Shown here: positions 57,601 through 64,000 of the stretch, piece by piece
Numbering within the stretch: the first letter of the stretch is position 1
Layout of the letters: each line of letters begins with the position of its first letter
Assembly: GCF_024496245.1 (NCBI RefSeq)
Contig: NZ_CP101740.1
Location: forward strand, 2,231,501 to 2,295,500
Source of the DNA: Sphingomonas qomolangmaensis
Lineage (GTDB): Bacteria > Pseudomonadota > Alphaproteobacteria > Sphingomonadales > Sphingomonadaceae
Direction of reading: 5' to 3'
Length of the DNA stretch: 64,000 bases
Program-made: the position numbers and the translations under genes
The notes under the pieces: generated by a model
Database searches by the model: none
What the model saw: only the letters and a program-made list of their open reading frames with translations
Told to the model about the DNA's origin: nothing

Positions 57601-57820
57601 GCAATCCTTTCGGGGGTGCCAAAGGGGGCAAGGTGGCGGGGTGCGAAGGATGTACCGATGCCGCCGGCCTGCCGCACGTTCGGGCAAAGCGGCGCGGGGG
57701 CGGCGGGTAGGACGGGCTGCATCGCACCTCGATTGTGGCAGACCAAGCGAATGTAGGACAGGGAAAGTTTCCCGCAAGCGCCGGTGTCCTACCCCACCCC
57801 TATCTGCTGCATGCCCCCCG

Positions 57821-57891
57821 TTCGTTTCGAGCGAAGTCGAGAAACCGCGATGTAGCGCCAAGCCCCGTTTCTCGACTTCGCTCGAAACGAA
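57821..57891. repeat. 25-bp perfect inverted repeat between miaB and phoH
   Basis: Arms at 57821-57845 and 57867-57891 (core TTTCGAGCGAAGTCGAGAAA) are perfect reverse complements separated by 21 bases. The rest of the 328-base miaB-phoH gap shows no gene; its part next to phoH must hold any phoH promoter. The core differs from the other repeat families in the window. Confidence 0.88.
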
Positions 57892-57928
57892 TGGAGAGGG
57901 ATCAGCCTTCTCGCCAACCCCGGATAAG

Positions 57929-59263
57929 CTAAGCCGCCACCCGCACCCGCTCCTGCCCGGCGAGCGAATTGGGATCGGCGCGAACGATATCGACCTCGAC
58001 CAGATCGCCTACCGCGGCGTCGGTGATCAGATGCACCGATTGCAGCCAGGGCGATTTGCCCAGCATTTGCCCCGGCAATTTCCCCTTGCGATCGATCAGC
58101 ACGCTGCACCGCGCGCCCAGCGTCGCGGCATTGAACGCCGCCTGGTCGCGGTTGATCGCCGCCTGTAGCCGTTGCAGCCGCTCGTCCATCACCTCCGCCG
58201 GCACCGCGCCTGCCATGTCGGCGGCGGGCGTCCCCGGACGCGGCGAATATTTGAAGCTGAACGCCTGCGCATAGCCCACCGCCTCGACCAGCTTCAGCGT
58301 CTCGACGAACTCGGCCTCGGTCTCGCCCGGAAAGCCGACGATGAAATCGCCCGACAATGCGATGTCGGGCCGGCTTGCGCGCACCTTGTCGAGCAGCCGC
58401 AAATAGCCGTCGGCGGTGTGCGCGCGATTCATCGCCTTGAGCACCCGGTCGCTGCCTGCCTGCACCGGCAAATGCAGGAACGGCATCAGCTTCTCGATGT
58501 CGCGATGCGCGTCGATCAGCCCCTGCGTCATGTCGTTGGGGTGGCTGGTCATGTAGCGGATCCGCGCCAGCCCCGGCAGCGCATCGAGCGCGGCGATCAG
58601 CAGCTCGAGCCCGCGCGCCCCCGACTGTAGATCGGCGCCATCGCGCCAGCCATTGACGTTCTGCCCCAGCAAGGTGATCTCGCGCGCCCCGGCATCGACC
58701 AGCGCGCGCGCCTCCTCGACGATCGCCTCGAACGGCCGGCTCACTTCGGCCCCGCGGGTATAGGGCACCACGCAATAGGTGCAGAATTTGTCGCAGCCTT
58801 CCTGCACCGTCAGGAACGCGCTCGGCCCCACCCGCCGCCGCGCGGGCAAAGCGCCGAACTTGCTCGCGATCGGCATGTCGGTGTCGAGCGCAGGCATCCC
58901 CGCCGCCGCCTGCGCCACCAGCGCGGGCAGATTGTGATACGCCTGCGGCCCCACCACGACGTCCACCTTGGCGCGGCGCACGATCTCGGCGCCCTCGGCT
59001 TGCGCGACGCAGCCCGCCACCGCGATCATCGGCGCGCGCCCCAGCGCGCGCGCGTCCTTGCGCAGCCGGCCAATGTCCGAATAGACCCGGTCGGTCGCCT
59101 TCTCGCGGATGTGGCAGGTGTTGAGCACCACCAGGTCGGCGGCGCTCGCATCCTCGGTCGCGGTCATCCCCTGCGCGGTCATCAGCTCGCCCATCCGCTC
59201 GCCGTCATAGACGTTCATCTGGCAGCCGAAGGATTTGACGTGGAAGGTGCGCGGGGAGTTCAT
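57929..59263 (-). CDS. miaB: tRNA-2-methylthio-N6-dimethylallyladenosine synthase
   Basis: MiaB is a radical SAM methylthiotransferase that modifies A37 of tRNAs reading UNN codons. The 444-residue protein has the UPF0004 domain with three Cys ligands (Cys14 in KSFGCQMNVYD, one each in LNTCHIREKA and AVAGCVAQAEG), the radical SAM cluster CDKFCTYCVVPYTRG, LLGQNVNGWRDG, FLHLPVQAGSDRVLKAMNR and FIVGFPGETEAEF, followed by a TRAM domain near GDLVEVDIVRADPNSLAG. Length is standard. It sits in the conserved order ahead of phoH and ybeY. Confidence 0.97.
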   Translation of the reverse strand: MNSPRTFHVKSFGCQMNVYDGERMGELMTAQGMTATEDASAADLVVLNTCHIREKATDRVYSDIGRLRKDARALGRAPMIAVAGCVAQAEGAEIVRRAKVDVVVGPQAYHNLPALVAQAAAGMPALDTDMPIASKFGALPARRRVGPSAFLTVQEGCDKFCTYCVVPYTRGAEVSRPFEAIVEEARALVDAGAREITLLGQNVNGWRDGADLQSGARGLELLIAALDALPGLARIRYMTSHPNDMTQGLIDAHRDIEKLMPFLHLPVQAGSDRVLKAMNRAHTADGYLRLLDKVRASRPDIALSGDFIVGFPGETEAEFVETLKLVEAVGYAQAFSFKYSPRPGTPAADMAGAVPAEVMDERLQRLQAAINRDQAAFNAATLGARCSVLIDRKGKLPGQMLGKSPWLQSVHLITDAAVGDLVEVDIVRADPNSLAGQERVRVAA

Positions 59264-59310
59264 GGCGGGCCTCTATCACCTCGCAAGCGGAAACGGGAGG
59301 GGCTGTTGCC

Positions 59311-60150
59311 TCACCCCGCCCCCAGCACCTCATGCCCGACGAACGGCCGCAGCGGCTCGCCCAACACCCCCTCGAGCGCCTCGGTCAGCCGCCGCCGGCT
59401 CTCCGCCGCGATCGCCTTGCGCCCCGAAATCGCGCTCGGGCAAAAGGGCTCGAGATAATGCACCCGCACCGGAAAGCTTCCCGCGCGACTCAGCACCCGG
59501 ATCGCATTGTCGCGCCCACTTTCGGCGCCGATCCACGCAATCTCCTCGCCCACCGCGCCGAAATCCATCAGCACCGGCTGCACCCGCACCCCCGCCGGCG
59601 GAGGCTCGAGCACCTTGAGCATCGGCGTCTTGAACGGCAGCAACGATCGCCCGTCGGTGGTCGTCCCCTCAGGGAACACCGTGATCGCCCAATTCTCGGC
59701 AATCGTGTCGCGCAATTGGTTGATCTGATCGGCAACCCCCAGCCGGTCCTCGCGGCTGACGAACACCGTGCGGTTTAGCGTCGAGAGCCAGCCGACGATC
59801 GGCGACGCGCCGATCTCGCGCTTGGCGACGAACGCCGATCCGCTGGTGCCACCGATCGCCAGGATGTCGATCCACGACAGATGATTGGCGACATAGAACA
59901 CGTTACGCTTGAGCGGGGTGCCGACGCGCGACACCCGCGCGCCGCTGATCCGTCCGACACTGCCAAGGAAAATGCGCGGCCAGGGCGAATGCAACCGGAA
60001 GAGCCGCCACAGATAATGCAGCGGCACCGTCACCAGCGCCGCCAGCACCATCATCGCCACACGCGACCACAGCCGAACCCACCCGATCGCGCCGACGCGC
60101 GGCGGACGCCCCGCCGCTGCCTCGCGCCGCGCGTCGATTGGCTCCGTCAC
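59311..60150 (-). CDS. plsC: 1-acyl-sn-glycerol-3-phosphate acyltransferase-like (PlsC family)
   Basis: The 279-residue inner-membrane protein has a hydrophobic N-terminal helix (WSRVAMMVLAALVTVPLHYL) and acyltransferase motifs: HLSWIDILAIGG in the NHLSWID segment (Hx4D), the VSREDRLGVADQI region, FPEGTTTDGRSLLPFK and MLKVLEPP. It should acylate lysophosphatidic acid or another lysolipid. It starts with a GTG three bases after the fur stop, so the two are probably co-transcribed. Similar acyltransferases next to miaB-phoH-ybeY are common in alphaproteobacteria. Confidence 0.88.
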   Translation of the reverse strand: MTEPIDARREAAAGRPPRVGAIGWVRLWSRVAMMVLAALVTVPLHYLWRLFRLHSPWPRIFLGSVGRISGARVSRVGTPLKRNVFYVANHLSWIDILAIGGTSGSAFVAKREIGASPIVGWLSTLNRTVFVSREDRLGVADQINQLRDTIAENWAITVFPEGTTTDGRSLLPFKTPMLKVLEPPPAGVRVQPVLMDFGAVGEEIAWIGAESGRDNAIRVLSRAGSFPVRVHYLEPFCPSAISGRKAIAAESRRRLTEALEGVLGEPLRPFVGHEVLGAG

Positions 60151-60152
60151 AC

Positions 60153-60575
60153 CTAGCCGTTGCGCTCGAGCGAGACCCCGTACAATTCCATCCGATGGTC
60201 GACCAGCCGGAAGCCCAGCCGCTCGGCGATCTGCTTTTGCAGCAGTTCGAGCTCGGGATCGACGAACTCGATCACCCGGCCGCTCTCGACGTCGATCAGA
60301 TGGTCGTGATGCGCCTCGGGTGCGGGCTCGTAGCGCGCGCGGCCATCGCCGAAATCATGCCGGTCGAGAATACCCGCCTCTTCGAACAGCCGCACCGTCC
60401 GATACACGGTGGCGATCGAGATGCCGGGGTCGATCGCCGAGGCGCGGAAATACACCTTCTCGACATCGGGATGGTCTTCGGCTTCGGACAGCACCCGGGC
60501 GATCACGCGGCGCTGCTCGGTGATGCGCAGGCCCTTTTCGTGGCACAGGGCTTCTAGATCGATCTTACGGGGCAT
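60153..60575 (-). CDS. fur: Fur family transcriptional regulator
   Basis: The 140-residue protein has a winged-helix N domain (KGLRITEQRRVIARVLSEAE, GISIATVYRTVRLFEEAGIL) and a dimerisation domain with the metal-binding HHDHLIDVESGRVIEFVD. The position of the structural-zinc CxxC of E. coli Fur (CLDC) reads DVES here, and only one Cys remains in the protein, as in Mur/Fur proteins of alphaproteobacteria. The metal sensed may be iron or manganese. The ATG giving MPRKIDLE fits the family. It is followed closely by plsC and preceded by mucR. Confidence 0.92.
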   Translation of the reverse strand: MPRKIDLEALCHEKGLRITEQRRVIARVLSEAEDHPDVEKVYFRASAIDPGISIATVYRTVRLFEEAGILDRHDFGDGRARYEPAPEAHHDHLIDVESGRVIEFVDPELELLQKQIAERLGFRLVDHRMELYGVSLERNG

Positions 60576-60634
60576 GAGCGCGATGTAATCGCAACCGGCG
60601 CGCGAGGGAAGGGCAGCAGCGCCGCGAACGACTC

Positions 60635-60679
60635 GCAAACGAAGAGACTTGGCAAACGAAGGGACTTGGCAAACGAAAG
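60635..60679. repeat. Tandem 17-bp repeats between fur and mucR
   Basis: GCAAACGAAGAGACTTG (60635-60651), GCAAACGAAGGGACTTG (60652-60668) and the start of a third copy (60669-60679) follow one another without gap. They lie upstream of fur and downstream of mucR. Each contains ACTTGGCAAACG at the junction, so they could be protein-binding sites in the fur promoter region or a replication-slippage product. Confidence 0.8.
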
Positions 60680-60706
60680 GGCCCGGAAGCATGATGCCCC
60701 GGGCCC
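60679..60706 (-). terminator. Intrinsic terminator of mucR
   Basis: GGGCCCGG (60679-60686) pairs with CCGGGCCC (60699-60706), and GCAT with ATGC inside the loop extends the hairpin. On the minus strand the stem is followed by TTTCGTTT. It lies 28 bases after the mucR stop codon. Confidence 0.72.
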
Positions 60707-60733
60707 CTGTCGACATGCGGTAAGCGCGAAGGC

Positions 60734-61150
60734 TCAGACGCGCTTGCGGCGCTTCGTGCCCAGGCCGATCTTCTTGGCGAGCGTGCGGCGCTGCTCGGCA
60801 TAGTTCGGCGCGACCATCGGATAGTCGGCGGGCAGGTTCCACTTGGCGCGATATTGCTCGGGGGTCATCTGATAATGCGTCATCAGGTGGCGCTTGAGCA
60901 TCTTCAGCTTCTTGCCGTCTTCAAGGCAGACGATGTAGTCGGGCTTGATCGACGAACGCACCGAAACCGCTGGTTCCTGCTTCACTTCGGGCTCGATCAC
61001 CGGATCGCCCAATCCCGTCAGCGCGCCATGCACGTTCGAGATCAGCACCGGCAGATCCGACACCGCCACGCTGTTGTTGCTGACGTGCGCTGCGACAATA
61101 TCCGCAGTCAAAGTGATGAGAGTTTCCTGCAATTCCATCTGCGTATCCAT
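60734..61150 (-). CDS. mucR: MucR/Ros family zinc-finger transcriptional regulator
   Basis: The 138-residue protein belongs to the Ros/MucR family, H-NS-like regulators of exopolysaccharide, motility and cell-cycle genes in alphaproteobacteria. It has an N-terminal oligomerisation part ([20 protein letters not shown]), the single zinc finger in [20 protein letters not shown] followed by HYQMT, and the conserved [20 protein letters not shown] with a basic tail ([12 protein letters not shown]). The Cys of CLED and the two His can bind zinc; the first Cys of the usual pair is replaced, as in many MucR proteins. GAAGGA precedes the ATG. Confidence 0.93.
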   Translation of the reverse strand: MDTQMELQETLITLTADIVAAHVSNNSVAVSDLPVLISNVHGALTGLGDPVIEPEVKQEPAVSVRSSIKPDYIVCLEDGKKLKMLKRHLMTHYQMTPEQYRAKWNLPADYPMVAPNYAEQRRTLAKKIGLGTKRRKRV

Positions 61151-61249
61151 GATCGTCCTTCTTACCCAAGAATTATGGCCCTGTTGGGCTCGGTTTTCCT
61201 AATAACACCCTATCGTACTTCGATCATCAAACCGCAAGCATTATCAACA

Positions 61250-61738
61250 TCAGCGTTCAAAGTTGTCCAGTAAGCGCATGAAGCTATGTGCATCGATCGC
61301 GCGCCCATCGTGACCGCGATAATAGTTGCGGCGCTCGCCGGTCTTCGAAAAACCTTCACGTTGATAAAGGCCTATCGCTGCATTGCCCGCGCGTACTTCA
61401 AGATGAAGCTTGCATGCGCCGCGCGCTGCGGCATCGCGCATCACCGATCGCAGTAATTGTCCGCCTACCCCGCGTCTGCGCCATTGCGGCGTGGTGGCCA
61501 GCAACAGTAATTCGGCTTCGTCGAGCGTGCTGCGGGCCAGCGCGAAGCCTGCGGGGGCACCATCGATACTCGCCAGCGTCAGCCATACCCCCGACAGCGA
61601 CAGGATTCCCAGGCACTGGCCCGCGGTCCATGCTTCGCCATAGGCAGGGTCGAACGCCTCGGCCATCAGCGCGGTCACGATCCCCATATCGGCAGGCCCA
61701 CCGGGGCGAAGCTCGATCGCGGCGAACACCGAGCTCAT
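61250..61738 (-). CDS. rimI: Ribosomal-protein-S18-alanine N-acetyltransferase-like GNAT enzyme
   Basis: The 162-residue GNAT protein has the acetyl-CoA loop QWRRRGVGGQLLRSVMRDA, LHLEVRAGNAAIGLYQREGF and GERRNYYRGHDGRAIDAHSF, the pattern of RimI. RimI acetylates the N terminus of ribosomal protein S18. The ATG overlaps the tsaB stop by four bases (ATGA), and the tsaB-rimI pairing is classical, which supports the specific call. It is followed by mucR after about 100 AT-richer bases. Confidence 0.9.
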   Translation of the reverse strand: MSSVFAAIELRPGGPADMGIVTALMAEAFDPAYGEAWTAGQCLGILSLSGVWLTLASIDGAPAGFALARSTLDEAELLLLATTPQWRRRGVGGQLLRSVMRDAAARGACKLHLEVRAGNAAIGLYQREGFSKTGERRNYYRGHDGRAIDAHSFMRLLDNFER

Positions 61739-62373
61739 CGCGCGCGCGCCGCGCGCTCGGCGATCGACAGCGCGTCGGGGCCGCGACCATAGATCGGGGT
61801 TGCCGCCAGCGCGGTGAATGCCGCGGGCAGCAGCCGTGCCGCCGCGGCATCGGGCAGCGCTACCGTATGGGGAAGCTCGGGCGCCAGCGCGAGCAGCCGG
61901 CGCGCGCCGTCGCCCACCACATAGGCGTCACCCACCGCCGCCAGCGCGGCATCGGGGGCGAGCGATGCGAAGCGCTCGAGTACGGCGAAGGGATGCGCGG
62001 CGAAGCGCTGGACGAAGACCTCGCCATGCCCGCCCTCCATCACCACCGCCACCGTTTCGCGCGAAGGTTCGGCGGCGAAGGCGGCAGCCGCGACCACCGC
62101 GGGCGCGCTATACCCGCTGACCGGCACGCCCCAGCCAAGGCCGAGCCCGCGCGCCGCCGCGATGCCGACGCGGATGCCGGTGAAGCTGCCCGGCCCGCAA
62201 TCGACCAGGATCGCGTCGATCGCGGTGTCGCCCACCACTTCGCCGATCATCGGCACCAGCCGCTCGGCATGGCCGCGCCCGACGACTTCGTGCAGCGACG
62301 AGGCCACCTCGCCATCCTCCAACAGCGCGACCGAACAGGCGGCGGTGGCGGTTTCGATGACGAGGATGCGCAA
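61735..62373 (-). CDS. tsaB: tRNA threonylcarbamoyladenosine biosynthesis protein TsaB
   Basis: TsaB is the pseudo-ATPase partner of TsaD in forming t6A37 of tRNAs reading ANN codons. The 212-residue protein has the ASKHA-like N domain (MRILVIETATAACSVALLED, HAERLVPMIGEVV) and the diagnostic DCGPGSFTGIRVGIAAARGL followed by GYSAPAVVAAAA. Length is usual. It is coupled to rimI. Neither tsaD nor tsaE lies in view. Confidence 0.94.
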   Translation of the reverse strand: MRILVIETATAACSVALLEDGEVASSLHEVVGRGHAERLVPMIGEVVGDTAIDAILVDCGPGSFTGIRVGIAAARGLGLGWGVPVSGYSAPAVVAAAAFAAEPSRETVAVVMEGGHGEVFVQRFAAHPFAVLERFASLAPDAALAAVGDAYVVGDGARRLLALAPELPHTVALPDAAAARLLPAAFTALAATPIYGRGPDALSIAERAARAR

Positions 62374-62392
62374 CCGCCGGCCCTGCTGCGCG

Positions 62393-62986
62393 TCAGGCGA
62401 CGCGGTTGAACTGGTCGAATTCGGGCCGCGGGCCGCGGTCGAAGATCGACGAAGGATCGCCCTTGCCCAGGGTCGCGATGAAGTTGACCTTCACCGCCGG
62501 CTGGTCGGCGAAGAACGCGGCATTCACCTTGTCGGCATCGAAGCCCGACATCGGCCCGACGTCCCAGCCGAGCGCGCGGGCGGCGATGATCAGATAGGCG
62601 CCTTGGAGCGACCCGTTGCGCAGCGCACTCAGCTTGCGCCCTTCGGGATCGCCGTCGAACCAGGCCTTGGCGTCGGTATGCGGGAACAACCACGGGAGCT
62701 GCTCGTGGAATTCCTGGTCCATGCCGATCACCACTGCGGCGGGCGCCTTGCGGATCTTGTCGGCATTGCTGTCGCTTGCGCACGCCGCCAGCGTTTCGCG
62801 CGATGCTTGGTCGAGGCACCACACGAAGCGCGACGGCTGCTGGTTCGCCGAGGTCGGCCCCATCTTGAGCAGGTCGTAAATCGCGCGCGCGTCGGCTTGC
62901 GTGAACGGCGCGTCGGTAAAGCCATTATAGGTGCGCGCGGCGCGGAAGATCGTATCGAGCGCCGCTGCGTCGAGGGGTTGGGCCAT
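62393..62986 (-). CDS. Malonic semialdehyde reductase/nitroreductase family protein (RutE-like)
   Basis: The 197-residue FMN-dependent oxidoreductase resembles RutE: FRAARTYNGFTDAPFTQADA, LLKMGPTSANQQPSRFVWCL, FDADKVNAAFFADQPAVKVN and FIATLGKGDPSSIFDRGPRP. RutE reduces malonic semialdehyde to 3-hydroxypropionate in pyrimidine degradation, but other rut genes are absent here, so a general nitroreductase or aldehyde-reductase role is as likely. It lies between nfu and tsaB in the same direction with gaps of about 20-30 bases. Confidence 0.85.
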   Translation of the reverse strand: MAQPLDAAALDTIFRAARTYNGFTDAPFTQADARAIYDLLKMGPTSANQQPSRFVWCLDQASRETLAACASDSNADKIRKAPAAVVIGMDQEFHEQLPWLFPHTDAKAWFDGDPEGRKLSALRNGSLQGAYLIIAARALGWDVGPMSGFDADKVNAAFFADQPAVKVNFIATLGKGDPSSIFDRGPRPEFDQFNRVA

Positions 62987-63017
62987 CGTTATTCCTTCGG
63001 ATCGTTCGGATAGGGTG

Positions 63018-63593
63018 TCAGACCGCGCGAACTTCGGTCACTTCGGGAACATAATATTTGAGCAATTGCTCGATCCCGTTCTTCAGCGTTGCCGAAGACG
63101 ACGGGCATCCCGCGCACGCCCCCTGCATCTGCAGATACACCTTGCCCTCGTTGAACCCGCGATAGACGATGTCGCCGCCGTCGTTGGCGACCGCGGGACG
63201 GACGCGAGTCTCGATCAGCTCGCGGATCTGCGCGACGATATCGGCATCCTCGGGATTGTCGCCGAAATCGCCACTCTCGGCGGGCACCGAAATGCCCCCC
63301 GCGGTCCCTGCACGGAACAGCGGCATGTCGCCCGCGAAATGGTCGAGCAGGATCGCCAGCACGTCGGGCTTGAGCCCGACCCATTCGACACCCGGCGCCG
63401 CGGTGACCGACACGAAGTCCGATCCGAAGAACACCCCGGTCACGTCCCCTAAGTCGAACAACGCCTGCGCCAGCGGCGATGCCTCGGCATCCTCGGGATC
63501 GGCGAAGTCGCGCGTGCCCGACGGCATCACCGTGCGGCCCGGCATGAACTTCAGCGTGGCGGGATTGGGGGTGGTTTCGGTTTCGATCAGCAT
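63018..63593 (-). CDS. nfuA: NifU family iron-sulfur scaffold protein (Nfu)
   Basis: Nfu carries [4Fe-4S] clusters to target enzymes. The 191-residue protein has the Nfu N-terminal domain (ETETTPNPATLKFMPGRTVM, SPLAQALFDLGDVTGVFFGS) and the NifU-like C-terminal domain with the cluster-binding CxxC in QGACAGCPSSSATLKNGIE. The ATG giving MLIETETTPNP matches the family, although AAGG touches it closely; an ATG three codons upstream is an alternative. It is divergent from purB. MiaB in the same run is an iron-sulfur client of this kind of carrier. Confidence 0.92.
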   Translation of the reverse strand: MLIETETTPNPATLKFMPGRTVMPSGTRDFADPEDAEASPLAQALFDLGDVTGVFFGSDFVSVTAAPGVEWVGLKPDVLAILLDHFAGDMPLFRAGTAGGISVPAESGDFGDNPEDADIVAQIRELIETRVRPAVANDGGDIVYRGFNEGKVYLQMQGACAGCPSSSATLKNGIEQLLKYYVPEVTEVRAV

Positions 63594-63744
63594 CCTTGGC
63601 ATGTGGCGGCCAGCAGGGGCGCGATCAACCCCGAAACGCAGCCGCCGCACGGTTTGCGCCCCCGCCCCCCCTTTGCTAGCGCTCGCGCCATTGCGCGGGC
63701 CCCGCCGATGCCCGGCCGCGACTCGCCATTCGAAAGGACATATC

Positions 63745-64000
63745 TTGGTTCCTCGCTACGCCCGCGCTGCCATGACCGACCTCTGGACGCCCGAGGCGCG
63801 CTTCCGCGTCTGGTTCGAGATCGAGGCGCACGCGACCGACGCGCTCGCCGATCTCGGCGTCGTTCCGCGCGAAGCCGCGCAGGCGCTGTGGGATTGGTGG
63901 AACGCCGCGCGCGCGGCCTCTGCCGACGGCCAGGCACCGATCGACGTCGCCGCGATCGACGCGATCGAGGCGGTGACCAAGCACGACGTCATCGCCTTCC
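63745..64000 (+). CDS. purB: Adenylosuccinate lyase, 5' part
   Basis: PurB acts in purine synthesis, cleaving succinylaminoimidazole carboxamide ribotide and adenylosuccinate. The visible 85 residues (VPRYARAAMTDLWTPEARFR, VWFEIEAHATDALADLGVVP, AIDAIEAVTKHDVIAF) are the typical N terminus, including the TKHDV segment. The best start is TTG, giving M-VPRYARAAM, with AAAGGA seven bases upstream; the first in-frame ATG would remove the conserved VPRYAR. The rest of the gene lies beyond the right edge. Confidence 0.9.
   Translation, partial: MVPRYARAAMTDLWTPEARFRVWFEIEAHATDALADLGVVPREAAQALWDWWNAARAASADGQAPIDVAAIDAIEAVTKHDVIAF

Overview
The window looks like a chromosomal segment of a high-GC alphaproteobacterium of the Sphingomonadales (Sphingomonas or a close relative). 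This is an inference from several signs read by eye: GC well above 60 % in most genes, the split arrangement hrcA-grpE / rph-rdgB-hemW, an F1 ATP synthase operon without F0 genes, a MucR regulator beside fur, the tsaB-rimI-...-miaB-phoH-ybeY-corC cluster, and many short palindromic intergenic repeats of types common in sphingomonads. No rRNA, tRNA, CRISPR array, transposase or integrated phage was recognised.

Layout. 1-5 kb: glyoxalase genes (gloB cut by the window edge, gloA-like), a SIMPL-domain protein, an alpha/beta hydrolase coupled to an atypical Mur ligase, and a divergent LD-carboxypeptidase, which together suggest murein recycling. 5-9.5 kb: a photolyase-like FAD protein lacking the usual N-terminal domain, then thrS, infC and a coupled DUF305 lipoprotein. 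9.5-14 kb: an orphan HsdR-N-type nuclease-like protein, two small coupled genes, and glnD. 14.5-25 kb: grpE and hrcA, rph-rdgB-hemW, a periplasmic-binding-type lipoprotein, rsmI-yraN-gshB-dedA, xerC and a fructose-6-phosphate aldolase. 25-34 kb: a DUF2490 protein, priA, a membrane serine protease, a HExxH protein, a compositionally different patch (DUF4304, metallophosphoesterase) and ada. 34.5-40 kb: atpHAG-lipoprotein-atpDC. 40-44 kb: cpaF, a cold-shock gene, small envelope proteins and a tyrosine phosphatase. 44-48 kb: a PaoABC-type aldehyde oxidoreductase operon followed by sodC. 48-54 kb: chrA, nrdB, small proteins and a membrane-anchored sugar-dehydrogenase-like protein. 54-64 kb: a long minus-strand run (nfu, nitroreductase, tsaB, rimI, mucR, fur, plsC, miaB, phoH, vapBC, ybeY, corC), then the 5' end of purB.

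Most of the window is housekeeping. The accessory or odd points are: a vapBC toxin-antitoxin pair wedged, translationally coupled, between phoH and ybeY and preceded by twin palindromes 21 bp apart; a lipoprotein gene inside the ATP synthase operon overlapping both neighbours; the photolyase-like protein whose FAD domain begins near residue 50 and carries an extra alpha/beta-looking tail; a Mur ligase with an altered P-loop; the orphan HsdR-N protein; and repeat elements that have become part of genes (the hemW start, the rsmI C terminus, the yraN ribosome binding site). All family names come from reading the translated sequence and not from database searches.
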